DNA from: Himantopus leucocephalus
Lineage: Eukaryota; Chordata; Aves; Charadriiformes; Recurvirostridae
Direction: 5' to 3'
Length of the DNA: 64,000 nucleotides
Assembly (NCBI GenBank): GCA_003993805.1
Contig: RSEF01000019.1
Span: forward strand, 7,108,966 to 7,172,965
Notes under the pieces: model-generated
Databases searched by the model: none
What the model saw: the letters and a program-made list of their open reading frames with translations, nothing else
What the model was told of the DNA's origin: nothing
Position numbers and translations under genes: made by a program
Part shown: positions 34,554 to 46,619 of the stretch, piece after piece
How positions within the stretch are numbered: position 1 is the stretch's first letter
How the letters are laid out: each line of letters starts with the position of its first letter

Positions 34554-37500
34554 ACCTGAAGTCTATGCAAAAAGCAGTCTGGCAGTATTTGGGGTGGGGG
34601 AGCAGGAATCAAGTTAGCTTCACTTGAAAAACTTTTTCCAACTTTCAGCTATCAAGGCTGATAGCTGCAACGGCTTTTTATTTTTTACATTTTTCATAGC
34701 AAAGGCAATCCTCTGAGTACTTTTCCTGAAATTAGGATTTATCATTCATTGCTCAGTGCTCTGGCTCTGCTTCTTTCCCAAAAGCAAACCTCTATTTGTT
34801 TATCATCTTGCAAGAGATAATTATTCTAAAATATTCACATGGAAATATTCAGAGAAGGCTTCTTCTTCACCAAAATAATAGCAACCAGCTACTCGTGGCC
34901 ACTAAAACTTAGGGCAATTCTTGCACTCCCTTACATGTCAGAAACAAAGTTTCTTGTGCTGTCTTCTCCGAGTGCTTGGTAAACGGCCTCTCAGCACTTG
35001 GTAGGCATCAACAGCAGAACCTCGTAATTTGTTTACCCACATGGTTTTAATTTGTTGTCTTCTTTCTGCCATTAGCATTGTATGAATAGATTGTTTCTGC
35101 AGGCGGGGAGCTTATTATTAATGTCAGGTGAACCAATTCCTGACACAGGAGCCAGTCGAACTGCTTGAGTGTGGAGAGATAATGAAGCCTGGCATTTCAA
35201 ACCCAGTGACCTCATTTATCTAAGCTGCCGTGATTCATAATGGAAAAATCCAAGCAACAGCCTGAGGAAATACTTGTCACCTTTTTAAACACAGCATTTA
35301 AAAAAAAATGCATCATTCTCCTGTGCCCCATCGCAGCTTCTCGTATCTCATCGAGAGACTGGAGACAAAGGCAAAACTATATTGCTAGTTGTGAATAAAA
35401 TTACCACCACCTGCTGAAGTGAAATGAAACTGCTTGATGCAGTAGAATGTATATTAAAATTTCTTCACTGCTTTAAATGAGAAATCATCAGGAATTTTTC
35501 AAATTCACTCCTTCCCCTACCAAAAAAATTGATGTCTGAATATCTGTTTGCGGAATAGGAAGAATCCTTTCCTTTTAGCATATTCTGAACCTGTTGGCAA
35601 TTGAAAAGATGTTTTTGCCTGTATAATAACGCCTGACTTGGCATTACTTTCAGTACATTTTCCCATGATAAGCATGAGGAAATAAGGAGCAAGTGTAAAG
35701 GCCCAATTTTTTTTGGGGGGGAGTGAGCACTCTCCTAATACTTGTGCGTGAGGAGGTCTGCCTCCAGTAAGCGTGGGGGTGTGTATGCTGCGAATTTGGT
35801 GCTCAGTTCTTCCATTGCTGCCCACTTGTCATCCCCTCTTCAGCTGTGTCTGAAACATCAGCTAACAAGGGATCTGCAAATCTGCTGTGCACCATTGCAT
35901 CATGCTCACAAGCAACATTAGCTTGTATTAGCTGCAGTGTTTCAAAGGACGTATAATTAATGTTTTGTGCAAAACCCCCCCAAACCTATCTTAATATTTT
36001 CTGAAGATTTTAAAAATTAACTGTACAGATTGCTCTAAATATTTGTATGCAACAGGCTTCTATTTAATTTTAACCAGAGGAAGTGAAGATACTAAACTTT
36101 TAATAGGAGGGAAATTCTCAGGGATGGAAATTAACCAGGAGCAAATGCAAGTGCTGTGCTGTTCAATCTTTGCATTTACATATAATAATTGAAAATTTTT
36201 AAAAAAAGCTTCTGTTCCCCAGGTACTTAGAGCTATGGTAGATCATACCAATCTTCCACATCATTGGGTTTTAATAGTCTTGTGATTTTTTTTTTCTTTA
36301 AATGCCAATCCTGGAGTCAGGTTATTGGGACAGAACTGTAAAGTTTATTTAAAACATTAGTGTTGTCATGGAGTTCAGTCAAACATCCACCTAATGCAGC
36401 AGCCGGTTAGCATGGCGAGTTCCTGCTGAACAGATTGCTGGTGCTTCTGACTGCTGTAATCAGAAGGCATCAAAGCCAGAAGACCAGTGAAAATAAACCT
36501 CCAAACTTTTATTCACCAAAATCCCATGGTTTTTCAGTGACAGTTCATTGTTTTTCTTATGTTCCTGATGTATCACAAAGTAAGTAAAACGTAATGAGCA
36601 TGTTTAGCTTGAGCTGGATTTGTTCCTGGTGCCTGTCGCTGTGCCTGCCGTGCCGCTGTCGGCCCTCGAGCGTGTCTGTGGGTCAGCCACCTCCTCTGCG
36701 CTCAGGCATTGCTGCTTGTACAAGAGTTTAACGCCGGGCACCATCCAAAAGCTGCTGAGGAGGGGTCCGTGCCTGGGACTGCTCAAGTTCCTCGGCTTTG
36801 GCCATTGCCAGGGCAGTCTCAGTGCTGCAGGGACCTGGTGACAGCGCGGGGCCGTCAGCACCCGCTGCTCGGCGCTGAGTGCCTCACCTGCTTTGCACCT
36901 TTTCGTCCTTATAGCAAGAGAAGGGCCCTGTTGTGCCATCGCTTGCTCGGGTGTTTCAGGAGTCAGCTCACAGTAACAGTCAGTGGTGGCAACAGTTAGC
37001 AGTGACTGACGTACAATCTAAAGCTATTAAACTCAGCACTTGAGCTTAGAAGGAGCTTTACCTCCTTATCAGCGCTGGGGCGGAGGTGTTGTGTGGGCAC
37101 ACGTCCCCGATGCTTGCACTGAGTTTATGTTAGACAAAGATTGAAGAAAAATGGGATTCTAATTTATTAGAGATGAGGGGGGAAAAATATAATTTGTTTG
37201 TCAGTGGGGAGGGAAATCTGGATTTTCCTTTGCCCCTTGAGTAGCGGGACACTTCCTCTTACATGCTCTTTGCAATCTAAATAGAAAACGTGCAATTTTA
37301 GTAAGGCTATATGTCATCCTTGTTCTTTCTACTGTGCCTTTCCAGGGCTAGAGAGCAGCTGTTTGGGAAGGTGTGGTAAAAACATTTAAAATTACATCAG
37401 CTCCTTTTAGGATGCCATCGTATAAATAAAAACATGCCTCAGTACACCAGTACTCAGATGAGGAGTGAAATTACAAGTGATAAATATTTGCAAGTTAGGT

Positions 37501-39240
37501 ACCATTACACATGCTTTGTTTAGGAAGTCTCCTTCCTTCCTACCTTGCTAAATCTGTTTGTTGCGGACTTGACTTGCTAGGAAGCAGTAGCAATTTAAAT
37601 AAAAAATGGCAAAGAAGAGGGGTTGGTGCCTTGGAACTCTAACGTGCGTTTGACAGAGCATCATTAAGAAAGTAAGAAAAACATAAAGCCAGAGGAGAAT
37701 TAATCAGCTTCCCTGGGATGGTAGGAAACGCACAGCTGCTTTTGAACAAGGGTCTTTAGTTTTTGTTTTGGTTCCCTTCTAACCTGCATTCTAAAACACC
37801 AAGTGAAGTCTCGGGAGGCATCCTGAAGCTATAAAAGCTTAATTTGTTGGCTGACCGCAAATGGTATAAAGTAAGGATTTGGTTTCTTGATCAAGCATTA
37901 TGCCTCAAACCATATCTTGAGGAATAAAAATTTATATTAGAAAACTTGCTATTTTCTAGTACCTTGGCGGAACAGGAAGGTGTATGACAGAAGCTCTCCA
38001 AAAAATAAAATGCAAGGACTCTTGACACAGAAGACTAAAGGGCTTTTGCCTTGCTCTACATAAAAGGCATCACATCTGATTGTACCTCCTTGAAAGCATC
38101 CTCTTGGGAGAAGCTGCAGCTCCATAAATATCTATATACACATATAACACTGCTTCAGACACAAACCTCGTCATAATAGGATTGGACTCTTCTGGCAATG
38201 TGAACTTTTAAAACTTTTGGATGGAAAAGGAATTGAAAAGCTTTGCTGAGAAAATGGAATGCAATTTATTTAATGTCTAATGGGGGAAAAAATGTCTGTT
38301 TTTTTGCTAAGTGGCTGCCATGCAGCTCTTGTGGTAGATGTCTTAAAATATTGCATTGAGGGGAGCTGTCAGATGGCAGGATTTACAGGAAAACTGTGGT
38401 TGGAGGAGAGTGGTAGCCAACCGCCACTGCGTGTGTTGGCTGCACGATGGTGGCAGAGCTGCCCGTGGTTGATCCCGAACCCGTGGGAGCGAGCCTTCCC
38501 CGCGGGCTCTGGTGCTGCCGAGGGAGGTGCGTGCCCATCCCACGGTGGGTGCAGGACCCGGCACCGGCTCTGCAGCCATCTGCCAGCTCAGGCCGGAGTG
38601 ACGGAGGGCTCAGCCTTACCCCTTACTTCGTCTTCTCTCAGTTTGTAGCTCATTAACTCGTTTGTCCAAGGTCACCGTGGAAATGCGACAAAACCCCGAG
38701 CGTGAGCCACCGTGAGCCTGACCTCACTGTGGGCAAGGAGCCCCTGGGGAAATGAACCCAAACCAGCCTGTTTGTAATGTAAAGTAATGTCTGTTCACCG
38801 CCGAAGGTGCTCCCACGTGAATACAGCTCTGAAATGTTCTCTGCTGCAGACTCATGACTAAGGGCTGGCAGCACCACCTAAATATTACAGGGAGTTATGG
38901 GCTGCGCAGGAGTGATGGTATGGACCACAAAACAGGGAAATGACTTGAGCAAACCATTTTATAAACTTGAACCAGGAATATGATGATCAAATTTTCAAAT
39001 GGCTGTAATTCACCTCGGTATAATTTGGAAAGGATTTATTGTAAGTTTTGTATATGTACAATTTTCTCCTTGAATTCCAGTGTGTTCAGGCTTGCGTTCA
39101 CTTTTAAGAGCAGACAATATTTCACCTTCTGGCTCCAGTTTAGAGCCAAGAGAGCAAAATGAAAACTTCACTTTGTACATTAGTAGAGTAGAAATTTGAC
39201 AGTACTCTTTTTCTGTCTGCTAAAATGAAGTTTACCTCTT
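34554..39240. other. Gene-free stretch with one enhancer-like segment and one GC patch
   Basis: The part at about 35081-35260 is AT-rich, non-repetitive and carries TTATTAAT, GATAATGA, TTATCTAA and CATAATGG, so it is a weak enhancer candidate. GC-richer patches sit at 36620-36900 and 38440-38600. Open frames there (36604-36999, 38280-38877) are composition-driven and unrecognised. Confidence 0.45.
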
Positions 39241-39281
39241 CCCCCCCCCCCAAAAAAAAACCAACCCAAAACCAAAAGAGG
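39241..39281 (+). repeat. C11-A9 compound homopolymer and A/C-rich tract
   Basis: Eleven C (39241-39251) are followed by nine A (39252-39260), then an A/C-only stretch of CCAACCCAAAACCAAAA type. It is low complexity and prone to slippage and base-calling error. Confidence 0.9.
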
Positions 39282-40447
39282 CCATTTCAGTGCATTTTAT
39301 TTTCCTGTTTCCTATTTGTTTTGTTTTTTACCCAAATACGACCATAGAAATAACAAGACACCCTGTGTGAATATTTCCCTGAATTCACACCTGATTTCAT
39401 AGTCTATTAAAGTTCAGTGGGACTAATCACAGTACATTTAAATATATAGTTAGAAACCTTGCTAAGACGACATCCTTAATGAAAGCAGGTGACACAAATA
39501 AACATGATTTTCATTTGCCAAATTCATGGACAGATGTAATACAAATCATTCAAAATAGGACCTAACATTGGGTACATGTGTTATATTCAGGATGAACTTG
39601 AATTTGCTGAAAGAAATTTTCCTTTGTTGTCACGTACAGGAGTGAAGCCACTGCTGTCAGTGTAGGTGAGTTGTGAACCCAGCCTCCTTGGAGGCTGCAC
39701 GTGTGTTTCTGACTGTCCAGCATCAGGAAAAAATTATGAGCAAAATAGCAAGCATTCCAAGTAAACTTACTGAATGATCTAAAAATTTCTACTTTGTGAA
39801 ACAGACTATATGAAAATACAGAATATATTTGCTAAATTGTGTCATCTGAAGTTATAGATGTTATAGGTTTGAAAATATTCTGTGGCCCATATTTCAATAG
39901 CCCATTGCAAACTTTAAAATATTGTGCAGGAGGCATCCTATCTTAATTTTTAGTCCCTGGTAATGGGAATTAATTCTTTCAAGAGATGATTTTTGGTGCT
40001 GCAGAAGGGCACAGTAACTGTTATTTTGCAATGTAATTGGTTTTAATTTCCATGTTGATTCTCATGTGAATTTCAGGCACTTAATTATAGCCTAAAGGTT
40101 TTTAAAGTCATTGACCTACAAATTCTTGATTAACACAAATATCATCCTGAATAACGTGTGTAAAGAATTTTCTGTGGAGAAGTTGCCTTTACTGACCGTC
40201 TTGTTGAAAACCTTATCCGCTTTTGCCAATGAAGCTGCAGTGAAGTTTGGCTCCGAGCCCTGCTCGGATGCAGGGCGTGCTTTGCTGTTGGCAGTGGTGA
40301 TCTGCCGGGACATCTGCCCGTCTGTCCATCCTCAAGGGCCTCTCGACGGTCAGGTTTCTGCCAGGTGAAATGTCCTGAAACACCTAAATATCTTTCTCCT
40401 GCTGCCTCTCCTACTCTTCTGAGGTTGTGTGTATTCACACCAAGGTT
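39282..40447. other. Non-coding stretch upstream of the CR1 tail
   Basis: AT-rich non-coding sequence, becoming GC-richer after about 40240. No exon or repeat recognised before the CR1 copy. Confidence 0.5.
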
Positions 40448-40825
40448 CTCACAGAATCACAGACTGGTGGGGGTTGGAAGGGCCCTCTGGAGCTCATCTC
40501 ATCCACCCCCTGCCAGAGCAGGGTCACCTCCAGCAGGGTGTGCAGAACTGCGTCCAGGCGGGTTTGGAATGTCTCCAGAGTGGGAGACTCCCCCACCTCT
40601 CTGGGCAGCCTGTGCCAGCGCTCTGCCGCCCTCACAGCAAAGAAGTTCCTTCTCATGTTGAGATGGAATTTCCCGTGTTCCAGTTTGTGCCCGTTGCCCC
40701 TTGTCCTGTCGCTGGGCTCCACTGAAGAGAGTCTGGCCCCATCCTCTTGCCACCCGCCCTGTAGTTATCTATCAGTGTTGATGTGATCCCCTCTCAGCCT
40801 TTCTGCACCTCTTGCTGCTTTTGGG
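40448..40825 (-). mobile_element. CR1 LINE 3' fragment with the end of ORF2
   Basis: This is the largest repeat in the window. Read on the minus strand, an open frame covers the C-terminal end of the CR1 reverse-transcriptase polyprotein, with the hallmarks RTRGNGHKLEHGKFHLNMRR, NFFAV and RWHRLPREVGESPTLETF. The 3' untranslated part ends near 40449 in GATTCTGTGA, the CR1 terminal octamer type. On the plus strand this appears as 'cacagactggtgggggttgg ... aagggccctctggagctcat'. About 375 bp remain, so it is 5'-truncated and cannot move. The uninterrupted 95-codon frame (40435-40722) suggests a less decayed, younger copy than the other two CR1 pieces. Confidence 0.95.
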
Positions 40826-40839
40826 CAGCAGCCAGCTGT

Positions 40840-40865
40840 GGGGTGGTAGGGCAGCGGGAGAGGGG
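40840..40865 (+). other. Potential G-quadruplex
   Basis: Runs GGGG (40840), GGG (40849), GGG (40856) and GGGG (40862) are separated by loops of 5, 4 and 3 bases, a canonical G3+N1-7 motif on the plus strand. It lies about 15 bp past the truncated 5' edge of the CR1 copy and opens a GC-rich patch. Confidence 0.75.
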
Positions 40866-41090
40866 CGATCCCTCCGGGCTCTGGGGTGGTCTGTGGCGGT
40901 GGGGTGACCCCCAGCACTGGAGGGCCGCGCGTGGGGTCCCCCTGCCGCTGCGGTGACCTGGCAGGTGGGAGAGCGGGGGGCTGCTGCCGTCACCCCGTGG
41001 GAGTGGGGGTCTCGCCCTGCGAGGTCTGCTCGCTCCCTGCTGAGCAGGGCTGCGCGAGTTCACTGGAGATGGGGGTCTGAGCCCCACAAA
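40866..41090. other. GC-rich, CpG-enriched patch
   Basis: About 70% G+C with roughly 17 CpG in 210 bp (observed/expected near 0.65 by hand). This is borderline for a CpG island. Open frames on both strands here are composition effects. No gene is attached. Confidence 0.45.
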
Positions 41091-41175
41091 ATAAACGCAG
41101 GGCTGAGCAATTTTCCACGTGTGTAAAGCATTCAGTGTAGATATTAGCATTTATCTAGAACATAATTATCTGACT
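41091..41175. other. Short AT-rich spacer
   Basis: Transitional sequence between the GC patch and the AT-rich element that follows; nothing recognised. Confidence 0.5.
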
Positions 41176-41460
41176 TCACTTTGACTGAAAGCCATTGAAA
41201 GTGCAATAATACAATGGATAAAAACGTAAGACAGCAAACAATTTAAAAAGGAATAAAACCCAAATAACAAAGGAAATTGTAACAAAAAACAGTGCGAATG
41301 GTAAGATGTGTCCCACTCCGCTCCCCACAAGCAAACTGTATAACAATATTACATGGTTCCTTTTAATTCCATTTTGTTGAAGAGCTGTGGCATAATGATT
41401 AATCAATGAGGTGCTAAATGAATTTCCATTTCTGATTAAGTCTGCCACTGGGAAGCATCA
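41176..41460. promoter_or_regulatory. Candidate conserved non-coding element
   Basis: An AT-rich, non-repetitive 285-bp stretch with TAATGATTAATCAATGA (two overlapping ATTA/TAAT cores), several ATTTTG/CAAAAC-type strings and no CpG-rich character. It is sandwiched between GC-rich patches. The minus-strand open frame across it (41176-41448) is hydrophobic but has no known family. Regulatory function is inferred from texture alone. Confidence 0.25.
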
Positions 41461-42691
41461 CTGACTGCGTGTGTGTTAGAGGACGTATTGTTCAGCGGGG
41501 CTTAATTCATTTCTGTGTAAAGGTCCAACAGTTATTAAAATACATTCTAATTAGCTGTGGTTAAAAAAAAATCAGTCAAAATTACGTATTGACTGATTCA
41601 TTTGTCCTCCTAAAAAGTGTTTGTGTTTCATGGAAACATCCCCCTCCACCTTGCCTTTCTTTTCTGGTAAATCTTAGCCCTGTTGGGGGTGTTTTGCTTC
41701 AGGCTGGAGACACTTCCCGCAGCGAAGCCTCACCAGCGCCCGTTCCCGATGCTTGAAGGCACCCGGCAGGGCGCTGGGACGTGCTCCATGTTTCCCTGGT
41801 GCCGGTACCAACCTGCTCTGGCCGCGCATGGATGGGATGGCACTGGTGCAGCCGGTGGGAGAGAAACCAGAGCACACGCTGACTCTTGGTTCCCCTCCGG
41901 GACACAAAGGGCTTTGGCCCAGAGGGGCATTTCACATCTTTCACCAGCACTGGTGAAGCTGGACTGAAGTCTTAAAATGTTATGTACCGCGTGTGTTCTG
42001 CTGAATTTTTAAAGAGAAGTTTTTAATTCAAAGATTAAAGCCTCAGCCTAGGCAAAGTGGGAAATAATATTTAGCTGTAACAATAATATAAAATATTAAC
42101 AAGAGCAATCTTCCTATTTCCTGCATCAAAGCCTCCTGCCTCTTTATAAATTAAGTAATTTGTTTTTTCACTTGGCCAAATAACACAGTAAGTGGTGTGA
42201 CTCTCTTTGGGGAGCGCCAGCGCAGCCGGGGCCAGAACTGCTGCGACTGCCTGCGGCTGCTTTGGAGGGCGGCTCTCTGCTGGGGGGGAGAAAGCTGGAC
42301 TGGGTTTTAGAGGTTTTTGTGGCCGGTGTGCAGCCTTGGGCTGGTCCCATCCCTACGGTGCCCTTCGTGCTCGGCGCGGGGCTCACTCAGGGCAGGCTGA
42401 TGGGGATGGGCGATGGCGCGTCCTCCTTCGGTCGCCTGCCTGAGGCTGGATGGAGCTGGAGGTGTGCGCTGCCTTCTGACCCCGCGCTCGGCGGGCAGGG
42501 GGGGGCTTGGGGAAATGGCATCAACACGCAGAGCTTTTCAGTTCTGCACTGCCAGGCTAGTTTCAGCCCAGCTGGGCAACCTGCAGCGGGCTGCAGCGGC
42601 CCCTTCGCCCAGGGGGACATGGAGGATGTGCAGCGCTTTTGACTGTATTGGGTCTGATTTAGCTAGGTGCATTTACTCGCTCCGCATCTTG
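41461..42691. other. Non-coding stretch with two GC/CpG patches
   Basis: CpG-enriched patches occur at about 41700-41910 and 42205-42640. The latter has about 27 CpG in 430 bp at roughly 63% GC, observed/expected near 0.64. Overlapping open frames on both strands up to 126 codons (42262-42642) reflect GC content and resemble no family. Confidence 0.45.
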
Positions 42692-42739
42692 AAACCAACC
42701 AAACAACAAAACCCCACAAAACCAAAAACCTAAAACAAA
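42692..42739 (+). repeat. A/C-rich low-complexity tract
   Basis: Forty-eight bases of almost pure A and C, with AAACC, CCAAACAAC and CCCCACAAAACC units and no strict period. It matches in character the tracts at 39252-39281 and 55921-55951, and the complement at 13041-13079. Confidence 0.85.
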
Positions 42740-45700
42740 TGAGTTGATGATGCCATACTTGAGCTTTGCTTCAGGCGCAGAATGATCTCTGTGGAAAGAA
42801 CAGTTTTGGAAGAGTCAAACGAATGGCTGGATCACAGCGATAGCACATTACAGCCTTACTTATGGTTTTGAAGAATTATTGGATGAATGCTTTACGACAG
42901 GATCATGTGTTTTCCTTCCAGTGGAGTTAATGTACCTTGGGGCTATTTGTATTGCTTACCTTGCCATAAAGACCATAGGGAGAAAACAAAATTCAGCATA
43001 AAAGCCTGTGAAATCAATCAATCATTATCACACCGTAGTGGAGGTACGGCCACTCTATGGCCATGCAAAGCTCTTTTGATGGCAGTAGCCGACAGATCTA
43101 GTCTCCACTGAGAGACGTTAACCCAGTTGTTGAAATTGTCATTCTTGCTAATCCTTCCTATAACTTCTTTCTTTTCTCTCTGAAGCGATCAAATCCTCTG
43201 TTACAGGGAGAGAGAGCTGGATGAGCAGACTCTTGGCTGTATTTAGGGGGAAACTGGTGCAAATGTCTCTCAGAGCTGGTGCAGATTTTGCTTCTGGCAG
43301 ACATCACTTGTGCACGAAAACTGAGCGTGCTCCCTGCAGCCTGTCTTGGGCAGAAGGCACAGCAAACGTAACCTGCTTGTGTTCGTTGCATCGCTGTTGA
43401 TCTCCTCAACAGTGACCTGTGTGTAATCGCCCCTTTGGAGCATAGTGCGCTCCTGCAATGACTCCAGGGTGCTGCGGAGCTGAGGGCGCGCATCCCTGTG
43501 GTGCTCGGCGTGGTGGCACCTCCTGATGAGGACGGTGATGCTGTCTCAGAGGAAGAGGGGTGCTCGCTCCATGCGGTGCAGCGTGGTGGGCAGTGCAGAG
43601 CAGCAGGACCGGTGGTGACAGGAGATCAGAGGAACGGCTCCGGGACAGCCCTGTTCATGGCCTGGAGGTGGGGGCTGTGGACATGGTGGCTGCAGCCCTG
43701 CCTCAGCGAGGCCGGGAGGCTGTGAACTGGTATCTCGCAGCAGCCCTTCATTGGAAAGTGGTGGACCGAGGCCGTAGAAATAAAATGCTGGGGAACTTGC
43801 ACACCTTGGCTCCTTTGGGTGCTTCTGGAGCGAGGAACTTTTCCTGTTTGCACTAATTCTTTTGAAAAATACTGCTGTTTTTATTATTTTCAGAGCCCTT
43901 TCTGGAGAGAATGGAGGGGAAGCTTCTAAGGTCTGAACTCTTTAGGAAAAGATCAGCTCACTGTCAAATGCAGTACATGGAAATGCACTTTGCTCTATTT
44001 TCCCTGCTTCTCTTGGAAATAATATGACAATAGATGTACTTTGAATTGAATTTTACATGCTAATGAGAGATTTTGAGCTGAGCTGTGCGAGAATGGGGTC
44101 TGTGGCTGGTGTAGGTGAGGGTGGCTGTGCTGGGCAGCTGCAGGGGTTTGGTCAGAAGTGTGGCCAGGGGCTCTGCTGGGTCCTGGTGTTGACCAGCAGA
44201 GACAGCCGGCATCAAAGCGTCTCCTTGCTGAGCAGTCATGGCGTGGGACATCCTTCATGCACAGAAGGATGTTTTCCTGTACTTGTGCACTGCTGTTTAA
44301 CTCCGCACAGGCTTCACTGGCGTGACCAGTCGTGCAGGGAGCACCTCTCGCTGCTTCTAGGCACACATAGCTCATCTCTGCTCACCAAAGCTGATGAAAA
44401 GGCTGGAGCAGCTACCCAGTTCACCTCTTCCCCTAAACGGATGTTTTTTATAGGACCTGATGATAAAGCGTTGTGTGTTCTTGCTACACAAAAACGAATG
44501 TCAAAGATGCTCATTTCCCTCTGAAAGCACTGTGGTAGTCCTCAGGTGAGACACGGCCGAGGAGCAGTGGTTGGCTGCAGCGTGGAAGAGATTTGTTTTA
44601 AACTTCAGTACGATGAGAATGTGCTTAAGCAAACCAGCACCACGGTTCCTCTTGTGTCTGCAGGAATCAAGAGACTCTGCTGCACACTGTGGGCTGTGTC
44701 CCCGCCTCTCTCATCTCTCTTTGGGGTTTCTTCTCATTTTCAGTCTGATCTTGATACCTTGGTGACCACCTTGGTATAGTACTTTGATTTCACATTAAAT
44801 AAATTAAATTGAATTTGAGGCTCCTGTTCTTTAGGTTCCTTTTGTTGCTCTTTGTCTTTAAAACCTAGTGCTATTTTGCTCAGGAGCAGGCTTGTGCCTG
44901 AGTGAAGAGTAACCATAATTTATCAGAGTTTTAATAGTGCATGAGGGATGCACTCCTGTTCATACACAAGACACTCATGGTGACAAAAAGGAAGTCAAGT
45001 GGCATTGATGTTGGCTGACAATTTCTCCTTTTCCCTCCCTTTTTTTTTTGTTCCTAAGTGGTAATCTCAATGAGGCTTTAAAGCTGCCTAGTGTTTTATT
45101 AAAACAGCTTTGCTAAAAGCCAGTCATTGTCAAGTGCAAATGCATCTTCCTCGAAAGTCAGATGAAATATAAATATGGGCAATTCATAAACCTTCCAGGA
45201 TGCAAGGGCTGCAGGAGGCTCGCTAGCTGGAGGGTTTTGGAGCAAAAGGCTTGGTGATGGGGATTCGGGTCTCTCCAGGGAGGCAGAGCGGGCGCAGCTG
45301 GGGCTGCTTTTCCCAGTTTTCCCAGCTCTGGGGCTGCTTCTGCAGGGTGTGGGCGGGAGGACAAGGTTCTCAGTGTTCGCTGTCTCCAGCCATCCAGGGT
45401 TGCCAGAAAGCTCTTGTCACAGGAATTGCCACCTTGGTCGACAGCCCTATAATTTGTGACTGCTTCCCCTTACAGTCCTACAGAAGATGCTGACACAGAT
45501 ATTTGCTATTAGTGGTGATGCTTTTCCTTGGATTTTTAACTGATGGCTCAGCTGTTGTGCATGAGAAGTGCCCTATTAGGGCTGGATAATTTTGCTCCTC
45601 AGTTGCATTATCTCCTCTGTCAGTTACTCCCTTCTTTTGTTGCTAAGTTTTATTTTATCTGATTTCTTTCTCCTCTTCCCTGATAGTGTGTTTTATACTG

Positions 45701-46619
45701 ACTGCTTTTAGCAGCCTGTTCTGAGCATTTAGTGATCCTTCATAGAAGCATCCTTGATAAGTGGATATTTCTGGTTTTGTACTATTTGCATGAATCTACT
45801 CATTAAAATTAACGTAAATTGAATGTAAAATTAATGGCAGTTGAATGCAAAGTTGTAAGCAATGTTTTCTGTGCATCTTTCTTTTATATGCTGTTACTTT
45901 TGAACTCAGAGACCTGTGGAAAGTAATGTATTGCAGCAATACTAATTTTGAACGCAGAAGATAGAAATCCAAGTCAAGACGCTCCATGCTGTGGGTGAGG
46001 CGGGACGACTGTCTCTTTCCGTGTGCTGTCACTGCCCTGGGGGGGAGAGGGGGGACCCGAGGCCTCTGCTGGGCGCATGGCAGCGCGGTCTGTTTGGGCG
46101 AGGGGACCGTGCTGTGCTGGAGCAGCCGGGGGAATCCCCACGGTTTATTCAGGACTGTGATTCAGCGCGTGATGGATGCCTGCCATGCTGCTCGATGAAG
46201 TACCTGAAGGGTGCGGACAATAGAATAATGATTCTGTAGCAATATAGGTCTCCTTTGAGACCACACGTAATGCATGAAGAAACAGAATGTTTTTAAACTT
46301 ACTTTAAACTTGGTTTGTTTTTGAGCAGAATCTGTTTGGTCAATAGCACGAACACTAATGTGTTGGAGATTACAAGATATTACAACCACGGCAGTTCAGA
46401 TACAGACTCATCTTCAGCTTTCCAGCTCTTTTCCACCGTAGAGGTGAATACGCTTCCGTGGTTTCTGAATTGGCTGTGAAGTCCTCCGACACCGCCCAGC
46501 CGGTCCTGGGATGCTGTAAATCAGCGGGCTGCCATGGACTTATCATTTACAGCAGCTGGTGATGGGGCTTATCACTTTACTACAAATCAGGATCTGGATG
46601 TGTGAAAGTACCAACTAAC
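42740..46619. other. Gene-free stretch, nothing certain
   Basis: Non-coding DNA with mildly GC-rich parts at 43440-43760 and 45240-45360. The minus strand at 43158-43493 and the plus strand at 43498-43856 give several open frames that I could not link to any protein family. A compact local repeat lies at 45298-45339: CTGGGGCTGCTT occurs twice 30 bp apart, enclosing two perfect copies of TTTTCCCAG. Confidence 0.45.

Noticed and set aside
38655..38690. 'tttgtccaaggtcaccgtgg' as a MIR box
   Set aside because: A single box without the neighbouring MIR segments.
43158..43856. Cluster of frames on both strands, considered as a decayed transposase or host gene
   Set aside because: No catalytic motif or recognisable family sequence in any frame.
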